Origin: Favolaschia claudopus
Taxonomy: Eukaryota > Basidiomycota > Agaricomycetes > Agaricales > Mycenaceae
Assembly (NCBI GenBank): GCA_037176885.1
Contig: JAWWNJ010000026.1
Coordinates: 310,001 to 374,000, forward strand
Length of the DNA stretch: 64,000 nt
Direction: 5' to 3'
Part shown: piece after piece, positions 33,968 through 44,359 of the stretch
How positions within the stretch are numbered: the stretch's first letter is position 1
How the letters are laid out: the number at the start of each line of letters is the position of its first letter
Notes under the pieces: model-generated
Told to the model about the DNA's origin: nothing
Seen by the model: the letters and a program-made list of their open reading frames with translations, nothing else
Databases searched by the model: none
Program-made: the position numbers and the translations under genes

Positions 33968-35546
33968 ATGTCTGCCGAAACTGCTTCTGAGACTATTCCC
34001 CCGGAAATCGCCAACCTCTGGAAGGTTGTAGAGGAGAACATCACGCTCACGATGTCTTGCAATTTCCCTGCCCATCTCCCGCACCGAACGTTGCAACTCT
34101 TCGAGCAGACAGCGGAGCATATGGTGCGTCTTGACTAGATTAACCAGGCTTTTAGCTAACAGGTTTATCTGTCCAAGGCCTCCTTATTTCCTTATCCCAA
34201 AGTCGTTGCACCCATTCTCGCTATTTACGACGCCTTCTTTCGCTACCAGAACAAGTTCCGCCAATTTTGGGCTACTCAGGACAAGAAAGCTCCCATCCCT
34301 CCCTCTATCGAAGCGGTCTTTGCCTATATTGAAGATCTCCAGAAGGTTCGTAACCGTTTGCGCGCCAACAAGGCTGCCGCCGAGCAGGAGGCGCATGAGA
34401 GGGCCCGCCAGGAGAAGGAGGAGGCGCTTAAAGAGGCTAACCAGGGTACGCCTAAGAAGGTGCGTTTAGCTAGTTCCTTTTCTATTCAGCCTATCTAAGC
34501 CGTCCTCCTTTTTCTCTAGTCTTGCAAGAAGAAGAAGTCCGCCCCCGACATCCATGACACCGAGGACGAGGTAGAGATTATCACGGAGGCTCTCCCCGAG
34601 GAGGACGTCCCTATGGACGACGCATCCGTTGTAGGCTGTCCTTTATTCCGTTTAACCTTTCCCTCATTAACCGTTCCATTATTATAGGATGCCTCCACCG
34701 AACCCATCGATGAAGAGGCTTTTATGGCAGAAATTGACGCTATTGAGAACGCTGGCAAGGTCAAAGCCAAGACTCCAGTTAAAGCCCTGGTACGTTTGCT
34801 AAACCACGACGTGTTCCCAATCGTTTAAATATCCTTCGTCTTGGCCTAAAATTCCCAAGTCTAAATCGACTCCTCGCCCTGAGACAGTACGCATTCCTTA
34901 TACCCGTGTTGCTCGCCTCAACCGTAGTGCCCGTGTTTACCACAAAGCTATGAAGGTTATCAGCAAGACCAACCCCACGGAGGCTGCCCAAGTCGCTAAC
35001 GAGGTACCCCAATCTAGCCGCAAGCGCCGTCGCGCTAATTCCTTCATCGAGGCTAACCCCGTTCCCCAGGGTCAGTCTCTATTTCCCATATTTTCGCCTT
35101 AGCTAAGTGTTCTATCGGCTCCCAGCGACTGATCAAGGCACGGCTAAGGCCAAGGACCTTATTGCGCTCGCCCAGAAGCTCGTTATTCACAAGCCAGCCG
35201 TTATTTCCGATAGAGCTCTTATCCGTGCTGAATACGAGAACCGCTCCGAGATCGGTTTCATTATCCATCGCTTGGAATACTTTGGCATGATTGCCGAGCG
35301 ACTTTGTAATGAACAGGAGCGACTGGTGGCCCTTCTGGCGGAGCGCGACCTTAAGGCCAGCGATACTCCTCCCACAAGGTATGTTTCCTTCACTTCGACG
35401 CAGGACTCCCTATTCTAACCTTTTCCTTAGCTAGACTTGTTCGCCCTTATGCGCATCTCAGCTCAGTTCCAGTCAAACTCCATACCGTCTTTACTCTACC
35501 CACTCCACTGTCCTTACTAGAATCACCAGTTTGCCGTTGCGTTTAA
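33968..35546 (+). CDS. Accessory gene E: charged coiled-coil protein, antisense to gypsy pol
   Basis: Exons in phase: 33968-34123, 34163-34459, 34520-34630, 34688-34789, then about 34860-35068, 35126-35378 and a last exon ending at TAA 35546. It starts MSAETASETIPPEIANLWKV. A long helix rich in Glu/Lys/Arg (ANKAAAEQEAHERARQEKEE) is followed by acidic stretches (TEDEVEIITEALPEEDVP), a basic segment with SSRKRRRAN that looks like a nuclear localisation signal, and a second helical region (LEYFGMIAERLCNEQERLVA). No cysteine motif. Its stop codon lies 28 bp from the stop of pol, tail to tail. Function unknown; a nuclear structural or adaptor protein is possible. The last two introns are the least certain part. 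Confidence 0.68.
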
Positions 35547-35574
35547 TTATCCGATTGAGAGACCGTTACGATGT

Positions 35575-38500
35575 TTAGACGTTAATTCGCTTGGATCTCC
35601 TCGGATTATCCGTGGTCCAGTTATTGTCCATTTCATCTAAGTCGTCATCGTCTTCGCTAGGCTCTGGTTCATCCTCAGATAAGTCAGCGTCATCCATCTG
35701 GTCCCAGTCAGGGTTTAGATGGACCTTGTCGAATTGTAGGTCTTTTCCTTTATATTCGACAACATTATCCTCGGACTCAGCCAACTCATCCAGTTCGGCC
35801 GAAGTCATGTCGATTAGCTTCTCAATGTTGCTGGGTAAGTCTAACTTTTCCCTAGCTAAGAACGGCACGACTCTGAACTTCGCCAGTTTCCCTCTAAACA
35901 TTGCCCCATTCATTTCGCAGCAAAGGTAAGCCCCATTCCTCGTCCGTCTTACTACCACCATAGGTCCGAGAAACCGCGGGTCCATTTTGGAGTTAAGCGA
36001 TTTTTCAACCGTGGTATTTCTGACTAAGACTAGATCACCGGGATCAAAGTTGTAATCTTTAATCGTTTTATAGTGAATTCGAGCGTATCTTTCTGGGGCA
36101 ATGACTTTCTCCCGGGTAACTCTATCCCTCATTTCTTCTATATGTTGGATATGCTTGGCTAAGGCCTTTGCCCTTAAACCAACTAGCTCTTCGGTGCTGA
36201 TTATCTTCCCTGGATATTCAACTAACCAAGTCGCTTCGTCCAAGTCCAGAGGAATTGTAGGATGAGCACCTGTGACTGCAAAATAGGGAGAGCATCCCAG
36301 GCCGCGCCTAGTAGTGATTCTGTCTGCCCATAGGACTTGAGATAAAAACCAAAACCATTTCCTAGCGTCACCTCCAGTAGCTTTATATAGCGACTGTCTT
36401 ATATCCCAATGAACTCTTTCAACTGGTCCGTTCGCTTGAGAATTATAAGGAGATATTCTAATCCCAGCAATCCCATATTTGGAGTTAAGCCAAGCTAAGG
36501 CAGCCAGGAATTGTCCAGCATTGTCGGACACTATCCAGGCCGGGCAACCCCATCGGCAGATAATCTCTTCAAGCAGGAAGCGCCCTATCGCTTCTGCCGT
36601 ATCTGAGCGTAAGGCTCTGGCTTCGAGATACCTAGTTAAAGAATCTCTAGCCGCAATTAAGAGTCTATGCCCGTTTGAAGGTACGCCCATTACCATTACG
36701 TCTACGTGAATCTTTTGGAAGATACTAGGCGTGTATGTGGCTACTGGGGGTATCCTCATTAATTCCCTTTGTCTAACCTGGCACATTTTGCAGGATTTAA
36801 TATACCAATCCAGATCTCGTTCAATTTCTGGCCACCAGAATCGAAGTTCAATCATGGATTTCGAAGAGAAAATGCCTTTGTGCCCTAGACTGTCGTGGGA
36901 TGCCTTCATTATATACATCCGGTGTTCTTTATTCACAACTAGTCTATGGCCAGAGTCCTCTCCTCGCCGATACAATTGTCCCTTGTCCAGAAAGAATTTC
37001 CTCGAGTACGTTATAAAGCGCCTATATTGTTTATTGTTAAACTCTTCAGGTCGCTTCAGAGGGTCCTTAAACCACTCCTCTAGTAACTCTAGTTTTCTAT
37101 CCTGGTTCTTGGCAGACTCAGTTCTATGTTCCTCCGGATAATTTTCCCGCTTGGAAGGATCATATTTAAAATGTGAGTCGGGGAGCAGTTTTTCAGGTTC
37201 TTGGGTTTGGTCCATTAGATAGGCAGGGAATTTTAACCCTTCATCCTCATAGGCCTCCCTAACCCGTTTCCCTATCACTAACTCTCCCTTATACTCTTCC
37301 ACGCAGTTCAAGCTAAACTGCTGTACAGCTTTGTCGAAAGAAGGGATTTCGCCCAGGTCGGGATATATTTCTTGGATATACCCTCCCCTTGTATCAATCT
37401 CTCTCTTGAACTCTTCAAAGTCGTACGGTTGAGGAATATCATATTCCCAGTCTTTATGATCTTCCGGAGGGGGATTGTCTTCGTACCCAAGCCCTGGATT
37501 AGGGTATTCTGGGTCTCCAGGTACTTTCCTCCGTCTAGATAAACCATCTGGTGAAAATGTCAGACCTCTGACATGCTTAAGTTCGAAATGGAACATAAGA
37601 ATCTGCTCTATCCAGCGGTTTATTGTGGCGTTTGGTCCCATCCCTGGATTGTTCAACATGCCCTTTATATAGAGAGCATCTGTCTCCACAACCAGTTTTC
37701 GACAGCCAAGCAACCAATACTGCATATGGAGTAGGGCTCTTAATAAACCATATAATTCCCGTTTTGGCTGAGAGAATCTAGCTTCTCTATCGTTTAAGGG
37801 AATCGAGTCGAACTTGGCGTAATACTTCTTTTTGGGATCGTCGGGATCACACTGGTAGCATTCTATCCCAACTGCCAGGACAATGCTGCTTTCCCATTCA
37901 TAGTTCAAAGGTTTTAGAGCTTCGCAATGCCTAACCGCGTACTTAATTAAGTCCATCGATTTCTGCTCTAGCTCTCCCCAATTAAACAAGATGTCCGCCC
38001 TAAGCAGCATAGTTAAGGGTTTAGACATGACTGAGTAAGCTCTGATGAACATCCGCATGGTCCCAACAACTCCCAGAAATTGTCTAACTTCCGAGACTGT
38101 TTCAAGCGGTGGCCACCTTTCAATGACGCCTATCCTGTCCTCCGATGGTCTTCTCCCTTCGAATGAGCATATATGCCCAACGACTGGAAATTCATCTTTG
38201 CAAAGGATGGCTTTAGTCCCCGAAAAGGTACCCCCACAATATTTGATCCTCTGTATAACTCTGTTTAAGTTATGCAGATGTTCCCAGACGAAGCGCCTTA
38301 TTCCAGGATTCCCCTTAATCGTCTCGTATACTTCTTTTAAATTTAGATAGCGAGTTCCCGGTCCTCGAATAGGAACATCGTCTATGTAGGGAATAGCGAC
38401 GTGAGGTATTTCATCCCTTAGAATAAAGGTTACATCGTCGTGGAAAATGGGTACTGAGTTAGTCCAGCCTTGTGGTAACTTAACTAGTCTGTGAGCTCCG

Positions 38501-39648
38501 AATGGAGTCTGGAACGTAGTGAAGTCCCTCGAGCTTTCAGCTAAATCTCTATGGTCATACCCAGAGTATAAATCTAACACAGCACCGCAGGCTCTGCCCG
38601 CGAAGTGGTTAGCTAACTCATCCGTTGCCGGTGGAATCCCAGAATGGGCAATAGTGACCGCGTTTAGAGGCTCTAAGGCATGGACTAGTCGAATAGACTT
38701 CCCATCCTTCTTGATCACCCCAAAGAATTTTGAGCGGTAAGACGAATTAGACGGTTCGTAAACTCCCGCGTCTATTTTCTTCTTGATTACCCGACAGAAT
38801 TCTTCTAACTGGCCCCTAGGTATGGGTATGCTCGTTTCTACCCAGACCTTGTGTTCCACTACTGGCATTTCGACTGGCGGGAAGAAATCATGCCTAAAAC
38901 ACCCTCTTTCAGAGTCATCCCAGGCGAAGGCAGCTTCTTGTACCATCATTAAATAATGTAGCAGCTTCCTCTCTTCTGGCCAAAGAAAATCTCCTTCGTG
39001 GATGCTGTCTATGATCTCTTTTTGTTCAGCCGTGTATTTCCCAGACGGAGTAAAATCCGGCGGATTAGGTATTAATTCTGGCATTCCCTCCAGAGGGTTG
39101 CCTAGAATTTGCCTTTTGATCCTATACTGCTCTGGTAGGTCCCCGTATATTGGCCTAGTCTTCAAAGCAACTGGTTTATACTTCTTTCCAGCAAATACTT
39201 GGACAAGTTTTTCTTTCTTGACCCATGTCCATTGCGAACGGGTCAAATCCTCTTTTGGAGGAGATATGAAGTCTATCTTCTCACAGCAGAGGCACCTATG
39301 CGTTGGTTCAAATTCGTGGGCTGGCTTCTTGTCTACTTCCTCTACCATAGGTCTGATTCCAAATTCCTTAGGTAGGTGTTCTTCGAACTGGAGTATCTGA
39401 TATCCAGACCCATCCGTTTTCCTAACCGGTCTACTAGTCTCTTGTTTAATCCACTGATTAAGTAAAACTGAGGCTTCTATATCCTCGTTTAACTCGTCAC
39501 AGCTTTTAGAGGCTAATAAATACGCAAGGGTTATGTCTGATTCCTTAAACGAGTTGCCGTTGCGGGGTGGAAGGTAGCCTTGTATCTCCATTTCCCCTAC
39601 CGAGTTAAACCCCACTTGTATTGCTACCTCTTCTCCTTGATTAATCAA
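35575..39648 (-). CDS. Gypsy Pol: reverse transcriptase, RNase H and integrase
   Basis: A single open frame of 1,357 codons; the first codons are probably not the true start. RT has FFGVIKKDGKSIRLV, LDLYSGYDHRDLAESSRDFT, LVKLPQGWTNSVPIF and YIDD at 421-424. RNase H has QPKRELYGLLRAL, VVETDALYIKGML and SPDGLSRR, but the usual first catalytic Asp (LAVD in relatives) is missing: here LAVGIECYQ follows a small gap. Integrase has the HHCC zinc site (HDSLGHKG, CKMCQV), then D983, D1042 (VSDNAGQF) and E1077 (GPVERVHWD), a DD35E core. The C-terminus has GDLVLVRN and GPMVVVRR and an acidic tail without a chromodomain. Catalyses cDNA synthesis and integration; RNase H of this copy is probably impaired. 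Confidence 0.9.
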   Translation of the reverse strand: MINQGEEVAIQVGFNSVGEMEIQGYLPPRNGNSFKESDITLAYLLASKSCDELNEDIEASVLLNQWIKQETSRPVRKTDGSGYQILQFEEHLPKEFGIRPMVEEVDKKPAHEFEPTHRCLCCEKIDFISPPKEDLTRSQWTWVKKEKLVQVFAGKKYKPVALKTRPIYGDLPEQYRIKRQILGNPLEGMPELIPNPPDFTPSGKYTAEQKEIIDSIHEGDFLWPEERKLLHYLMMVQEAAFAWDDSERGCFRHDFFPPVEMPVVEHKVWVETSIPIPRGQLEEFCRVIKKKIDAGVYEPSNSSYRSKFFGVIKKDGKSIRLVHALEPLNAVTIAHSGIPPATDELANHFAGRACGAVLDLYSGYDHRDLAESSRDFTTFQTPFGAHRLVKLPQGWTNSVPIFHDDVTFILRDEIPHVAIPYIDDVPIRGPGTRYLNLKEVYETIKGNPGIRRFVWEHLHNLNRVIQRIKYCGGTFSGTKAILCKDEFPVVGHICSFEGRRPSEDRIGVIERWPPLETVSEVRQFLGVVGTMRMFIRAYSVMSKPLTMLLRADILFNWGELEQKSMDLIKYAVRHCEALKPLNYEWESSIVLAVGIECYQCDPDDPKKKYYAKFDSIPLNDREARFSQPKRELYGLLRALLHMQYWLLGCRKLVVETDALYIKGMLNNPGMGPNATINRWIEQILMFHFELKHVRGLTFSPDGLSRRRKVPGDPEYPNPGLGYEDNPPPEDHKDWEYDIPQPYDFEEFKREIDTRGGYIQEIYPDLGEIPSFDKAVQQFSLNCVEEYKGELVIGKRVREAYEDEGLKFPAYLMDQTQEPEKLLPDSHFKYDPSKRENYPEEHRTESAKNQDRKLELLEEWFKDPLKRPEEFNNKQYRRFITYSRKFFLDKGQLYRRGEDSGHRLVVNKEHRMYIMKASHDSLGHKGIFSSKSMIELRFWWPEIERDLDWYIKSCKMCQVRQRELMRIPPVATYTPSIFQKIHVDVMVMGVPSNGHRLLIAARDSLTRYLEARALRSDTAEAIGRFLLEEIICRWGCPAWIVSDNAGQFLAALAWLNSKYGIAGIRISPYNSQANGPVERVHWDIRQSLYKATGGDARKWFWFLSQVLWADRITTRRGLGCSPYFAVTGAHPTIPLDLDEATWLVEYPGKIISTEELVGLRAKALAKHIQHIEEMRDRVTREKVIAPERYARIHYKTIKDYNFDPGDLVLVRNTTVEKSLNSKMDPRFLGPMVVVRRTRNGAYLCCEMNGAMFRGKLAKFRVVPFLAREKLDLPSNIEKLIDMTSAELDELAESEDNVVEYKGKDLQFDKVHLNPDWDQMDDADLSEDEPEPSEDDDDLDEMDNNWTTDNPRRSKRINV

Positions 39649-39705
39649 GTCATCGAAGGGGCTTGAAAACCCTGGGTTGCACTACCCGGGTTATTTTGCG
39701 CAACT

Positions 39706-40758
39706 TTACCACTGTTTCCACCGCCTGATTGAGCCACTGTCCACTACCGCTTCTACCCGTTCTTTGCCTTCAATTACAGGGAACATTACCCTTATAGGTT
39801 CCGAATCGTTAGCTACATAGTTTTCCGCCAAGGTTTGGTAGATTTGTTTTGGAGCTTCGTCCGCCCCAAACGAGTTGTAATATTCAACTACTGGGTCCGT
39901 GATGATTAAAGCCCCTTCAGGTATTCCTTCCTCATTCGGTGGAGCGATAATTAAGCTTTCAAACACTTCAACCGTGGCTACATCCACGGCATCGTAATCC
40001 AGCTTTAATCCCTCCTCTCCGTTTAAGTCAGAGAATAAGTCTACTTCTTGAACAAGAAAGTCTTTGGCTATTTTCGGCTTAACATAAGGTACTCTGACCT
40101 TAGTGGCCTTTATCTTCACCTCTTTAGACACAGCGGGGCTTACCGCTAGAAGTTCTTTCTGGGTCATGGTAATAGGTAGATTCCCACACCTTTCGGCGAG
40201 GTCTTTAGCTATTCCTGGGTCTACAGTTCGACTTTCTAAACGATATGCCTTATCTACTGGCCTGGGTATATTAACTGTAACAGTCGGAGGAAGCGGAGGT
40301 GAAGAATCTTTTGTCTGGCTAGACTCTGCCTCTTTTATTAAATCGCTCATTTCCTCGGGTAGTGATTCTTGAGAAGTCTGGCTAGGCTGCGAGGCAGGGT
40401 TCGATTGTCTTTCAACCCATTCTCCAACTAAAGTCTTAACTATCTCGAAAATCCCTTGGCTTCTACCTGACCAAGTCCAGTTTTTAGCATCACTGACATG
40501 GTTAAGCGATTTGAATGGTTCCTCTAACCCAACAACTTTTGGCAGGAAGGGTCTTAAGGTTTCTAGGAAAACTCTCAACTCCTTCTGATTAGTTGGCTCT
40601 GGCCAATCTTTTAGCCGAGCTATAAACATCCCCATATCTTGCTCCAATTCATCTATGAACTTTACTCGCCAATTTTTATTCTTGTCTGATTCGCTAGCCT
40701 TTTCTCGGTTCTCCGGAGGCCTGGCCGGTGGTCTAACGGGTATCTCCACCGCCTCCAT
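39706..40758 (-). CDS. Gypsy protease-region ORF, aspartic protease truncated after DSG
   Basis: 350 codons. The N-terminal part (ELEQDMGMFIARLKDWPEPT) and a Ser-rich acidic linker lead to VEAVVDSGS, the aspartic protease active-site triad, then the frame ends within eight codons. In relatives the protease continues for about 85 residues to a GRPFD-type motif and fuses to RT. Here only about 60 bp separate it from a frame reading SPFDDLINQGEEVAIQ in the pol ORF, with stops in all frames, so the protease core looks deleted. Inferred to be inactive in this copy. Confidence 0.7.
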   Translation of the reverse strand: MEAVEIPVRPPARPPENREKASESDKNKNWRVKFIDELEQDMGMFIARLKDWPEPTNQKELRVFLETLRPFLPKVVGLEEPFKSLNHVSDAKNWTWSGRSQGIFEIVKTLVGEWVERQSNPASQPSQTSQESLPEEMSDLIKEAESSQTKDSSPPLPPTVTVNIPRPVDKAYRLESRTVDPGIAKDLAERCGNLPITMTQKELLAVSPAVSKEVKIKATKVRVPYVKPKIAKDFLVQEVDLFSDLNGEEGLKLDYDAVDVATVEVFESLIIAPPNEEGIPEGALIITDPVVEYYNSFGADEAPKQIYQTLAENYVANDSEPIRVMFPVIEGKERVEAVVDSGSIRRWKQW

Positions 40759-40769
40759 CCTCGAACGCT

Positions 40770-41294
40770 TTAGAAATTTGGATTAGCGGGTTGCTCAGTA
40801 GTAGTCCCATTTCGCGTTACCGCAAACTGATCTACCTTCTGAGTTCCCCTAACTGCGTCAACCAAGTTGCACATCTGAGCTATGTCGAGTAATCCATTTG
40901 GCTGAACCGGATTTTGAATAAACTGAGGAGCGGCCGGCTGCATTCCAACGGTAAACTGTGGAACGCTAAATTGGTTAACCGGCTGGGGAGGATTTAACCT
41001 TACTAATCCAAGTCCAGGTTGCCCGGAGTTTGAATTTCTTTGCAAATTCTGAACTTGAACTTTTAGCGAGAGTAATTCGTCGTCCCTAGAGTCATACATG
41101 TGCTCAATGTCATCGACTCGGTTAACCATATTCTGCATCAAGGGCAGAGTTCCTAACGGAGACCCTTTCTTTTTGCCCTGTGAATGCCAATATTCGTCAA
41201 CTCGAATCTTTCGACAATTGCCTTCAGGATTCCTTGGAATATATTGTCCATTACCCAAGCGCATTTGTCCATTATCAAAACCTATGTATCCCAT
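40770..41294 (-). CDS. Gypsy Gag-Pol linker ORF
   Basis: 175 codons starting EMGYIGFDNGQMRLGNGQYI and containing IPRNPEGNCRKIRVDEYW. It follows directly on the gag zinc knuckle but in the +1 frame (TGC C CTT ATA), so in an intact element it may be reached by +1 frameshifting or this copy has an indel. It is rich in Asn, Gln and Pro toward its end. It connects Gag to the protease-region ORF; a further frame change lies near 40765. Confidence 0.55.
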   Translation of the reverse strand: MGYIGFDNGQMRLGNGQYIPRNPEGNCRKIRVDEYWHSQGKKKGSPLGTLPLMQNMVNRVDDIEHMYDSRDDELLSLKVQVQNLQRNSNSGQPGLGLVRLNPPQPVNQFSVPQFTVGMQPAAPQFIQNPVQPNGLLDIAQMCNLVDAVRGTQKVDQFAVTRNGTTTEQPANPNF

Positions 41295-41310
41295 TTCTAT
41301 ATGCTCCTTT

Positions 41311-42908
41311 TTATAATTTATAAGGGCACTTATTCATGAGATGGTCCCCTAGTTCACAATAATAGCAAAGGCCGTTGTTCGACGCATTGTTATTATTATT
41401 CCCTTGATAATGATTGTGACCGGAGTTCTGATAATTCCTCGGCCCGCTATCCTGTCTACCCGAATTCCCAGGGTTGAAGTTTGAAGTTCCCCCTTCATTC
41501 GCTGACTGCGTAAACGCTGTCTTGGCTAGACTTTCCAACTTTTTATCCTGGACAGTAAACCCATCTTTAATCGCAGCAGTTAAGGCTAGGATACTCTCAT
41601 TTAGCTCAGAACTTTCTTTAGAGACTTCGGTGGCTAGATTCAGACTAACAGCTTTTGAATCCCTCGAACGAGAAGAACCTCTCTTTCTGGGTTTAATAGG
41701 CTGTGCATCCCATATCTCAGCTAACTCTGTCGCTATTTCTATAACTGAGGTAAGAGGGATTTTATCTCCTCTGCGTTTAACTCCAGGATTATCGTGAGTT
41801 AGTTGAGTTGGCCCAGTGCCCGGGTTAACCGCCGTGGCCCCTGTGGCTGGCCCAATTACTGACCCATTTGTTGTGAACTTCTTATGAATAATCATAGCAT
41901 TCACATTTTGCTCGAAGTCCTCATCCAAGCATCCTAAAAACTTAGCTACTAATTGCCCATTATCGATAGAAGCGGGCGGTTTAAGTAGTTTCTCGGCCTC
42001 GTTTAGGAAAGCAATGCTGAACCTTCTGACCTTTCCTAAGTCTGTGACAGGAATGTCTTCAAATTCAGAGCAAAGCTTCTCTAGTTTACGCAAAGACCCT
42101 ACTTCCGCTTCTTCCAACTCGACTCGGGAAATAAGTTTCTAATTTCTTTGACCCAATCATCATAGGGCCCGGACGCATGCGATGGCATTCGCTCCCACTG
42201 CTCAATAATATCTTGGTCATGGATATAATCCAAAACCTTCTCCTTCTTCTCTTTATCCGTGGTCAGCCCTCCTGTCTGGATAACAGTAGCCATATTTTTG
42301 AAGAACCGCCTAAGTGAGTTAGCCGATTTTCCATCGAATGAAGGCCCATTTTTATCCCAGGGAGCGGGCATACGGATTCCATTTTGCGAAGTCATCCTAG
42401 CTGGTCGCTGTGGGGCAACCGGTTGAATAACTACTGGGGTTGGGTTGTTGACCGTAGACGGGTCAACAGTAGGTATAAAAGTAGGCGTCTGGGGAGGCGC
42501 CGCAGACGAAGTGGAGGCTTGATCCGCCAGCTTTGCGTCTGTAGTGGGTCTAGCTATAATAACCGAAGGAGTGTCCCTTAGGCTAGAAGTGGAGGCAATA
42601 GGTGCGGATGAGATAGAAGGGTTAACTAAGGCTCTATCGCGTGAAGCTTGAGTCCTCGAGTTAGTCCTAGCTGCTTGCTCCTCCCTTGCCCGTTGCGCTG
42701 CCGATTTGTGTCTAGTAGTAGTAGTGGTGGGTAATCCAACCGATACTCCTGCTAAAGTCGACCTTTGAGTAGATCGTGTAGACGGCCTATCCCAATAGGT
42801 TAACGGTTGTGTGCCTGAGGCTTGATAAACCTCTTCTTCCCCTTCCTCTCCTTGCGGATTGTTAGGTAGAATGGCGGATGGTGTGTTTAAGCTTTTTGGA
42901 GAACAAGT
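41311..42908 (-). CDS. Gypsy Gag (capsid and CCHC nucleocapsid), one frame change
   Basis: The frame is open from 42908 to near 42110. It opens with a Ser/Thr-rich N-terminus that has no ATG before MTSQNGIRMPAPWDKNG at 42395; a TTTTGGTAG acceptor-like sequence at the upstream edge hints at a spliced leader. The capsid region reads SLRRFFKNMATVIQTGGL and WVKEIRNLFPE. A one-base change near 42119 moves the frame to EEAEVGSLRKLEKLCSEFED, which ends with the zinc knuckle CYYCELGDHLMNKC at 41316-41360. Role: particle assembly and RNA packaging. The frame change makes a single full-length Gag from this copy unlikely. Confidence 0.75.
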
Positions 42909-42959
42909 CTACCAAAACACAAAAACCGGAAAATAGCACAAAGATTTTATCTTTAACCC

Positions 42960-42977
42960 CCCTCGCGGTGGGCTCCA
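42960..42977 (-). other. Primer-binding site candidate of the gypsy element
   Basis: TGGAGCCCACCGCGAGG starts two bases after the LTR end. TGG would pair with a tRNA CCA tail; I have not identified which tRNA. Confidence 0.6.
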
Positions 42978-42979
42978 GA

Positions 42980-44355
42980 TGAAACACTTGCACGTGGTCT
43001 AGTACAGCAAGTACTAGATAGTTTGTGGATTAACCCTGAAGGCCTATCTAGCTTTCCACCGCTAGCGAACCAACAAACCCAATCCTAACTACTTTCCTCC
43101 TTGTAATGGTACTATAACTACGCCGAGTACAGCTCGTTTGATCACTTGTTTAAGATGATCGAAGGGAGCCTAAGATATAAACCTCTAACTAGTGCTAAAT
43201 ACGATTGAGTGCCAGATAGAATCAAGTCCTCTCTTGACCAAAAGCCAAACGAGTGCTCAAGTCCAATATTTAGCTGATACAACACAGCTAGGCCAAGTCC
43301 AATTCCAATTCCAAGTCCAACAAAAGCTGATACCACACAGCTAACACAGAGTTCACACAATATCCAAGTCCAATACCGCTGATACCACACAGACGGCCTT
43401 AAAGTCCAAATTCACACTAAGAGTGGGTGCGAGTAGATTGAGAAACTTGTACAAAACGCTAAACAGAGCTCCTGGTATAGAGTTGATATAGGATGTCAAG
43501 CCCTAGATCTCTGCCTTTATTCGGGACTTTAGTCAGTTAAACCGACACGCCCTAGCTAGGTCAGGAATCCAGTACTGAACACCTTCTACCACTGGCCTTA
43601 TATACTGTACATTCTAGCTTACTATTTACTGATTACTGTGCGACTGTCCACGGTCTATTTAATACACTGTCCAATAGGCATCCAGATAATTTATGATCCT
43701 TTCCTTCATCCCTGGTTTCCGATCGTTTCACAACCACGATCAAATACGTCCACTCTCCAAGAGGTTCCTTATTTATGGGCTCCTTGCTTAAGCCTTTGCC
43801 TGGCTTTGTGCAGAAACAGAAAGCTGAGTATCCAACGGTCATTTAGATACCCATACTTCCTATGTTCAGGCCAAGGACGGGATCTTGAACACTATCTAGA
43901 GTCCGGCTTGTGTTCCCTGTGATAGGTTCAGTGATCCCTTGATGCGTCTAAGTGACAACGGTTGTTCCGTAAATGCCTCGGAGTGATGCCTTAGCCAGCC
44001 GTCCTGGTCATGGTGTTTCCGCTGATCAGTTGGTTAGCCAGGCAGCCTGCTCGTCTATCTAGAGTATGTAACAGGTGGGACGGTCATCGTTAAGTCCCTT
44101 TTTGTGGTATTTAGACAACTTGTGGATCCAAGAGGCTTTATACTCTTTGCGGAGTCCAAATACCTTTACTTGAGGTACGTCGCTCGGTCTGGTGATTTCC
44201 TTACAATACGTCCAGGTATTGCCTTAACTTGGCCGTGTCTTGGTTAGCAATCCAGGACTGATCCTAACCCTCTTGAGCCTAAAATGTAGGTACTTAGCTA
44301 GTAAAACGCGCAAATTCCTGCACATTCCACTACTAGCCCAATAGCCTGCTTATCA
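42980..44355 (-). repeat. 5' LTR of the 18-kb gypsy element
   Basis: 1,376 bp. From 43321 to 44355 it is identical by eye to 26221-27255. It contains 259 bp (43062-43320) that are missing from the other LTR, but these are present in the old copy at 5545, so the longer form is ancestral. Confidence 0.92.
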
Positions 44356-44359
44356 GCGG

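Larger units (their letters stand above)
26139..44355 (-). mobile_element. 18.2-kb Ty3/gypsy LTR retrotransposon with an antisense accessory gene cassette
   Basis: Near-identical LTRs at 26139-27255 and 42980-44355 (TGATAAGC ... GTTTCA on the minus strand) are flanked by GCGG at 26135-26138 and 44356-44359, a 4-bp target duplication. A primer-binding-site-like tract follows the 5' LTR and a purine tract abuts the 3' LTR, which fixes the sense strand as minus. Minus-strand gag, protease-like and RT-RNase H-integrase frames fill 35575-42908. The 8.3 kb between pol and the 3' LTR carries at least five genes on the opposite strand (27880-35546). Identity of the LTRs over 1,035 bp indicates a recent insertion. 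Other LTRs of this family lie at 5545-6486 and 63650-64000. Length and content are far outside the usual 5-8 kb. Confidence 0.88.

Noticed and set aside
27880..35546. Accessory region interpreted as ordinary host genes trapped between two separate elements
   Set aside because: One pair of near-identical LTRs, one target duplication, a primer site and a purine tract define a single element that contains the region. Kept only as the alternative to test.
26139..44355. Signs of repeat-induced point mutation
   Set aside because: Long frames remain open and the LTRs are nearly identical; only two CpG transitions were seen, which ordinary deamination explains.
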